Shown in pieces: positions 5,035 through 7,585 of a stretch of DNA of 7,585 bases. Every line of letters starts with the position of its first letter. The first letter of the stretch is position 1. The stretch is taken from contig PHEM01000146.1 in the NCBI GenBank assembly GCA_002842935.1, forward strand, positions 1 through 7,585, given 5' to 3'. Origin of the DNA: Alphaproteobacteria bacterium HGW-Alphaproteobacteria-13. Lineage in GTDB: Bacteria; Pseudomonadota; Alphaproteobacteria; Sphingomonadales; Sphingomonadaceae. A program made the position numbers and the translations under genes. The notes beneath the pieces are model-generated. The model was not told where the DNA came from and did not search any database. It worked only from the letters and a program-made list of their open reading frames with translations.

Positions 5035-5313
5035 TCAATTCCTCCTGCTCATATCGTTTTCAAGGCGCGCCAGTTCCTCGTCGCTGCGCACGGCAGGGCG
5101 GAAATCGGGATGGTCGGCGCTGATGATGCGTTCGACGGTGTGCAGGCGCGCCTCCAGGCGGCGCGCCGTGTCATAGAGTTCGTCGAGCAGCTGCTCATCC
5201 TCTCCGGTCAGCGTCTTCGCCTGTTTCCACTTGGTGATATAGTGGAGGATCAGCCAGGGCAGACCCAGGAAAAGCGTGCCGATGACGATCGGGACGATGA
5301 TGATTTCCTCCAT
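5035..5313 (-). CDS. pspB: Phage shock protein B
   Basis: A 92-residue inner-membrane protein. One N-terminal membrane helix (about 4-26) with the Pro-Trp-Leu-Ile-Leu-His-Tyr border is followed by a cytoplasmic coiled coil. RRLEARLHTVERIISADHPD (51-70) is the family hallmark and matches the E. coli PspB ending (RIQALESILDAEHPNW). It extends some 20 residues past the end of E. coli PspB (74 aa). PspB works with PspC to relay membrane stress to PspA. AAGGAGCC overlaps the pspA stop codon and lies about 8 nt before this ATG, and only 12 nt separate the two genes, so they share a transcript. Confidence 0.95.
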   Translation of the reverse strand: MEEIIIVPIVIGTLFLGLPWLILHYITKWKQAKTLTGEDEQLLDELYDTARRLEARLHTVERIISADHPDFRPAVRSDEELARLENDMSRRN

Positions 5314-5325
5314 CGTTCCGGCTCC

Positions 5326-5988
5326 TTAGTTCTTGCCCTGCGCGGCCTTGAGCGCGGCAAGCTCGTCGGCGACCCTGTCGGCGGCCTGCAACTCGGCGAT
5401 CTCTTCGTCGAGCGACTTCTTGTGGCCGAGACCCAGCGCATCGGCGCGCCCTTCGGCTTCGTCGACGCGGCGTTCGAGGATTTCGAAGCGCGAGAGGGCG
5501 TCCTCGACACGGTCGCCATTGGTCATCTCACGCAGCCGGTAGCGGTTCTCCGCGCTTTCGAGACGGTTGGCGATGCCCGTCTGGCGCGCCCGCGCCTCGC
5601 CGAGCTTCTTTTGCAGCTTGGCGATGTCGGCTTCATAACCCTTCAGCGTGTCGTCGAGGACGGCGATCTCCGCCTTCAGCCGGCCGGCCATGTCGCCTGC
5701 CTTCTGCTTTTCGACGAGCGCGGCGGTGGCCAGGTCCTCGCGGTCCTTCGACAGCGCGAGTTCGGCCTTTTCCTTCCAGCTGTCCTGAAGGCTCTCCAGC
5801 TTGGCGATGTGGCGGCGCATCTCCTTCTGGTCGGCGATGGTGCGGGCGGCCGACGCCCGCACTTCGACCAGCGTCTCGTTCATCTCGAAGATGATCTGGC
5901 GGATCATCTTTTCGGGATCTTCCGCCCGGTCGAGCAGGTCGGTGACATTGGCGGCGATGATATCGCGGGTCCGTGAAAAAATACCCAT
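5326..5988 (-). CDS. pspA: Phage shock protein A (PspF inhibitor and membrane-binding effector)
   Basis: A 220-residue member of the PspA/IM30 family, nearly all coiled coil. It starts MGIFSRTRDIIAANV with the amphipathic membrane-binding helix, then AEDPEKMIR (22-30) including the conserved Pro25, then TLVEVRASAAR. Further on are ARARQTG and the C-terminal KKSLDEEIAEL. Length matches E. coli PspA (222 aa). In the E. coli model PspA binds PspF and blocks its ATPase, and under stress it assembles on the membrane to limit proton leakage. The start at 5988 is chosen because AGGAGT (6000-5995) lies 7 nt upstream and the family begins MGIF. A longer in-frame reading extends past the promoter and is not believable. 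It is the first gene of the run and is driven by the sigma-54 promoter at 6042-6057. Confidence 0.98.
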   Translation of the reverse strand: MGIFSRTRDIIAANVTDLLDRAEDPEKMIRQIIFEMNETLVEVRASAARTIADQKEMRRHIAKLESLQDSWKEKAELALSKDREDLATAALVEKQKAGDMAGRLKAEIAVLDDTLKGYEADIAKLQKKLGEARARQTGIANRLESAENRYRLREMTNGDRVEDALSRFEILERRVDEAEGRADALGLGHKKSLDEEIAELQAADRVADELAALKAAQGKN

Positions 5989-6041
5989 GGTGAAACTCCT
6001 GTCGAGCGCCTGAACGGGACGCGCCGGTTCGCTGAAATCAT

Positions 6042-6057
6042 TGCAGGAGGCGTGCCA
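6042..6057 (-). promoter_or_regulatory. Sigma-54 promoter of pspA
   Basis: On the minus strand the sequence reads TGGCACGCCTCCTGCA. It fits the sigma-54 consensus TGGCACG-N4-TTGCA in 11 of 12 specified positions, with the required GG and GC exactly 10 bp apart. Transcription should start near 6031, leaving a leader of about 43 nt to pspA. The divergent sigma-54 activator pspF supports it strongly. The -24 end overlaps the dyad TGCCA-AA-TGGCA (6053-6064). Confidence 0.92.
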
Positions 6058-6122
6058 AATGGCAAAAGCGGCGGAAAAGCACGCGGGGGATGCCGAAAAC
6101 CCTCGCCCGACCGCAAGTCCCC

Positions 6123-6156
6123 TTGCCAATCAGCGGGAAATTTTGCCAAAGATTGG
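6123..6156. promoter_or_regulatory. Candidate PspF enhancer (UAS) in the pspA-pspF divergent region
   Basis: Two copies of TTGCCAA (6123-6129 and 6143-6149) lie 20 bp apart, close to two helical turns. A dyad CCAATC (6126-6131) with GATTGG (6151-6156) spans both. Relative to the predicted pspA start the element lies at about -92 to -125, the usual range for activators of sigma-54 promoters. It also sits just before the pspF start, so binding could repress pspF as in E. coli. PspF binding is inferred from position. Confidence 0.5.
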
Positions 6157-6158
6157 GA

Positions 6159-7163
6159 ATGGAACGCGAAACGCAGTTCATCGGCCAGTCGGCGGCCTTT
6201 CAGGACGCCGTGGACCGCGCCAGCCAGGCGGCGGCGCTCGACCGCCCCGTCCTCGTCATCGGCGAACGCGGCACGGGCAAGGAACTGATCGCCGAGCGGC
6301 TGCACCGCCTGTCGGCGCGCTGGGACAAGCCCTATGTCATCCTGAACTGCGCCGCGATGCCGGAAACGCTGATCGAATCAGAGCTGTTCGGGCACGAGGC
6401 GGGCGCCTTCACGGGCGCGACGCGCAGCCGCGCCGGGCGCTTCGAGGAAGCCGACGGCGGCACGCTGTTCCTCGACGAGCTGGCGACCATGTCGATGGGC
6501 GCGCAGGAACGGCTGCTGCGCGCCGTCGAATATGGCGAGATCACGCGCGTCGGGGCCTCGCGCCCGATCCGCGTCGATGTGCGGATCGTCGCCGCGACCA
6601 ACGAGCATCTGCCCGCGCTGGCGGCGCAGAATCGCTTTCGCGCCGACCTGCTCGACCGGCTGTCGTTCGAGGTCATCACCCTGCCGCCGCTGCGCGCGCG
6701 CGAAGGCGACATCGAAGTGCTCGCCACCTATTTCGGGCAGCGCATGGCGGCGGTGCTGGGCTGGGAGGAATGGCCGGGCTTCGGCCCGCGCGCGCTGGCG
6801 GCGATGGAAGGGCATGATTGGCCGGGCAACGTCCGCGAATTGCGCAACGTGATCGAGCGCGCCGTCTATCGCTGGGCCGACGCGTCGCGGCCGATCGACG
6901 CGCTGGTCTTCGACCCCTTCGCCAGTCCGTGGCGGCCCACGGGGAGCCAGCCCGCCGCGCCGGACGAAAGCCCGCCGCCCGCCGCCGCGCCCTCGCCCGG
7001 TCCCGTCAGCGACTTGCGCGCGGCGGTCGACGCCTATGAAAAGCAGATCTTGTCGGACACCATGGCGCGGTGCCGCTATAACCAGAAAGTCGCGGCGGAA
7101 GCGCTCAGCCTCAGCTATGACCAGATCCGCCATGCGCTGAAGAAGCATGGACTGAATCCGTAA
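6159..7163 (+). CDS. pspF: PspF, sigma-54-dependent activator of the psp operon
   Basis: A 334-residue bacterial enhancer-binding protein with no N-terminal receiver domain, as in E. coli PspF. Walker A GERGTGKE (35-42), the sigma-54 contact loop GAFTGA (82-87), Walker B ending Asp106-Glu107, sensor ATN (146-148) and the arginine fingers Arg161 and Arg167 are all present. Trp55 matches E. coli Trp56, needed for inhibition by PspA. After the AAA+ core comes an Ala/Pro-rich linker (about 265-290), longer than in E. coli, then a Fis-type helix-turn-helix with YNQKVAAEALSLSYDQIR ahead of a Lys-Lys-His ending. The start at ATG 6159 aligns with E. coli PspF (325 aa). An in-frame ATG at 6090 would add 23 residues unlike the family. 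Only GGGA directly before ATG 6159 resembles a ribosome-binding site, so expression may be low. It is divergent from pspA. Confidence 0.96.
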   Translation: MERETQFIGQSAAFQDAVDRASQAAALDRPVLVIGERGTGKELIAERLHRLSARWDKPYVILNCAAMPETLIESELFGHEAGAFTGATRSRAGRFEEADGGTLFLDELATMSMGAQERLLRAVEYGEITRVGASRPIRVDVRIVAATNEHLPALAAQNRFRADLLDRLSFEVITLPPLRAREGDIEVLATYFGQRMAAVLGWEEWPGFGPRALAAMEGHDWPGNVRELRNVIERAVYRWADASRPIDALVFDPFASPWRPTGSQPAAPDESPPPAAAPSPGPVSDLRAAVDAYEKQILSDTMARCRYNQKVAAEALSLSYDQIRHALKKHGLNP

Positions 7164-7185
7164 GCTCGCCTCTCATTCATGCCTT

Positions 7186-7289
7186 CGTCATGCTGAACTT
7201 GTTTCAGCATCCACGGCCCACGCTCTCCTTCAAGCGCCGCACCTGCCGACGGAACGGACCATGGACCCTGAAACAAGTTCAGGATGACG
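7186..7289 (-). repeat. Paired-hairpin dispersed repeat (REPIN-like), copy 2, inverted
   Basis: The left hairpin is ATGCTGAA (7190-7197) with TTCAGCAT (7203-7210). The right is ACCCTGAA (7265-7272) with TTCAGGAT (7278-7285), with one mismatch. Read on the minus strand it matches the copy at 1051-1153: the two ends are nearly identical while the ~37-bp centres show no clear similarity. It begins 22 bp after the pspF stop and lies between converging genes, where it may also end transcripts. No T tract is seen. Confidence 0.85.
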
Positions 7290-7310
7290 ATATGCGAAGG
7301 ACGCGCCCTC

Positions 7311-7585
7311 TTATTCCGGCAGCGCCAGGCTCAGCCCCTCGATGATCGCGGCCTGCGCCGACGCCATGTCGGCCAGTTCGCCGCGCAGCGCATAAATGTC
7401 CGGCAGGCCGTCGATCCGCTCTTCGACGCTGCGGTCGATATAGAGGCGGTCGATGTCCGCCAGCGCCGTCGTCAGCGCCGCGCGCGTGGCGATCAGGCGC
7501 GAAATCGCCTGCTGCGCGACGATCCAGCGCTCGCTCGCGACGGGCGCCCCGGCGGCGGCGGCGACCAGCGCCGTGGCCGTGCTGC
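7311..7585 (-). CDS. 3' end of an unrecognised gene (5' end outside window)
   Basis: A minus-strand frame open from the window edge to a TAA at 7311-7313 gives about 90 codons. The visible part begins with an Ala-rich stretch, then reads SERWIVAQQAISRLIATR, an all-helical region with regular hydrophobic spacing, and ends LSLALPE. The distribution of G/C at third positions is like the neighbouring genes, and no stop occurs in this frame while other frames are interrupted or less gene-like. I do not recognise the family. The helical, Ala-rich character would fit a periplasmic or structural protein, but the N-terminus is missing, so no signal peptide can be judged. It converges with pspF, with the repeat at 7186-7289 between them. 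Confidence 0.7.
   Translation of the reverse strand, partial: STATALVAAAAGAPVASERWIVAQQAISRLIATRAALTTALADIDRLYIDRSVEERIDGLPDIYALRGELADMASAQAAIIEGLSLALPE

Noticed and set aside
5017..5976. 319-aa plus-strand open frame opposite pspA and pspB
   Set aside because: It is antisense to two clearly recognised genes, has no ribosome-binding site and its composition reflects the complement of GC-biased codons.
6061..6074. Possible second sigma-54 site on the plus strand for pspF
   Set aside because: GG is present at 6061-6062 but the base pair 10 bp later is GG, not GC, so the essential -12 element is missing.
6378..7148. 256-aa minus-strand open frame opposite pspF
   Set aside because: Antisense shadow of pspF, Arg/Gly/Ala-rich with no recognisable domain; pspF has all its motifs.

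Overview
The window is GC-rich DNA from an alphaproteobacterium, most likely a member of the Sphingomonadales (Sphingopyxis/Sphingomonas type). This rests on the close fit of ClpP, ClpX and the 7Fe ferredoxin FdxA to that group, on the order helicase tail - S4 protein - fdxA, and on dispersed hairpin repeats with the cores GAACTTGTTTC and CCCCTGC-GAAG-GCAGGGG. The organism call is from recognition, not a search.

Layout: (1) 1-1040, plus strand: the C-terminal tail of a protein that is probably a helicase, a small S4-domain RNA-binding protein translated from GTG 6 nt later, then fdxA with its own promoter and a clear intrinsic terminator. (2) 1041-3384, plus strand: clpP, with a heat-shock-like promoter, and clpX, with its own promoter and a structured leader. 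Together they encode the ClpXP protease. (3) 3385-3572: a gap between converging genes that holds a perfect 31-bp inverted repeat. (4) 3573-5988, minus strand: a compact run pspA-pspB-pspC-orf103-orf80-sufE. The first three are the phage-shock-protein envelope-stress genes. orf103 and orf80 encode small proteins with one membrane helix and a coiled coil that I cannot name. sufE encodes a sulfur-transfer protein for Fe-S cluster assembly. (5) 5989-6158: the divergent control region, with a sigma-54 promoter for pspA and candidate enhancer repeats. (6) 6159-7163, plus strand: pspF, the sigma-54 activator. (7) 7164-7310: a second copy of the long hairpin-pair repeat, in opposite orientation to the copy at 1051-1153. 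(8) 7311-7585, minus strand: the 3' end of an unrecognised gene.

How it fits together: by the known E. coli model, PspA holds PspF inactive in the cytoplasm, and membrane damage sensed by PspB/PspC frees PspF to drive the sigma-54 promoter of pspA. All these parts are present with their key residues. What departs from the textbook is the pair of extra small membrane proteins after pspC and the placement of sufE at the end of the run. I see no mobile element genes, CRISPR array, tRNA or rRNA. No gene-free stretch exceeds 300 bases. The most novel material is the extended psp operon and the paired-hairpin repeats. I found nothing that amounts to a wholly new system with certainty.
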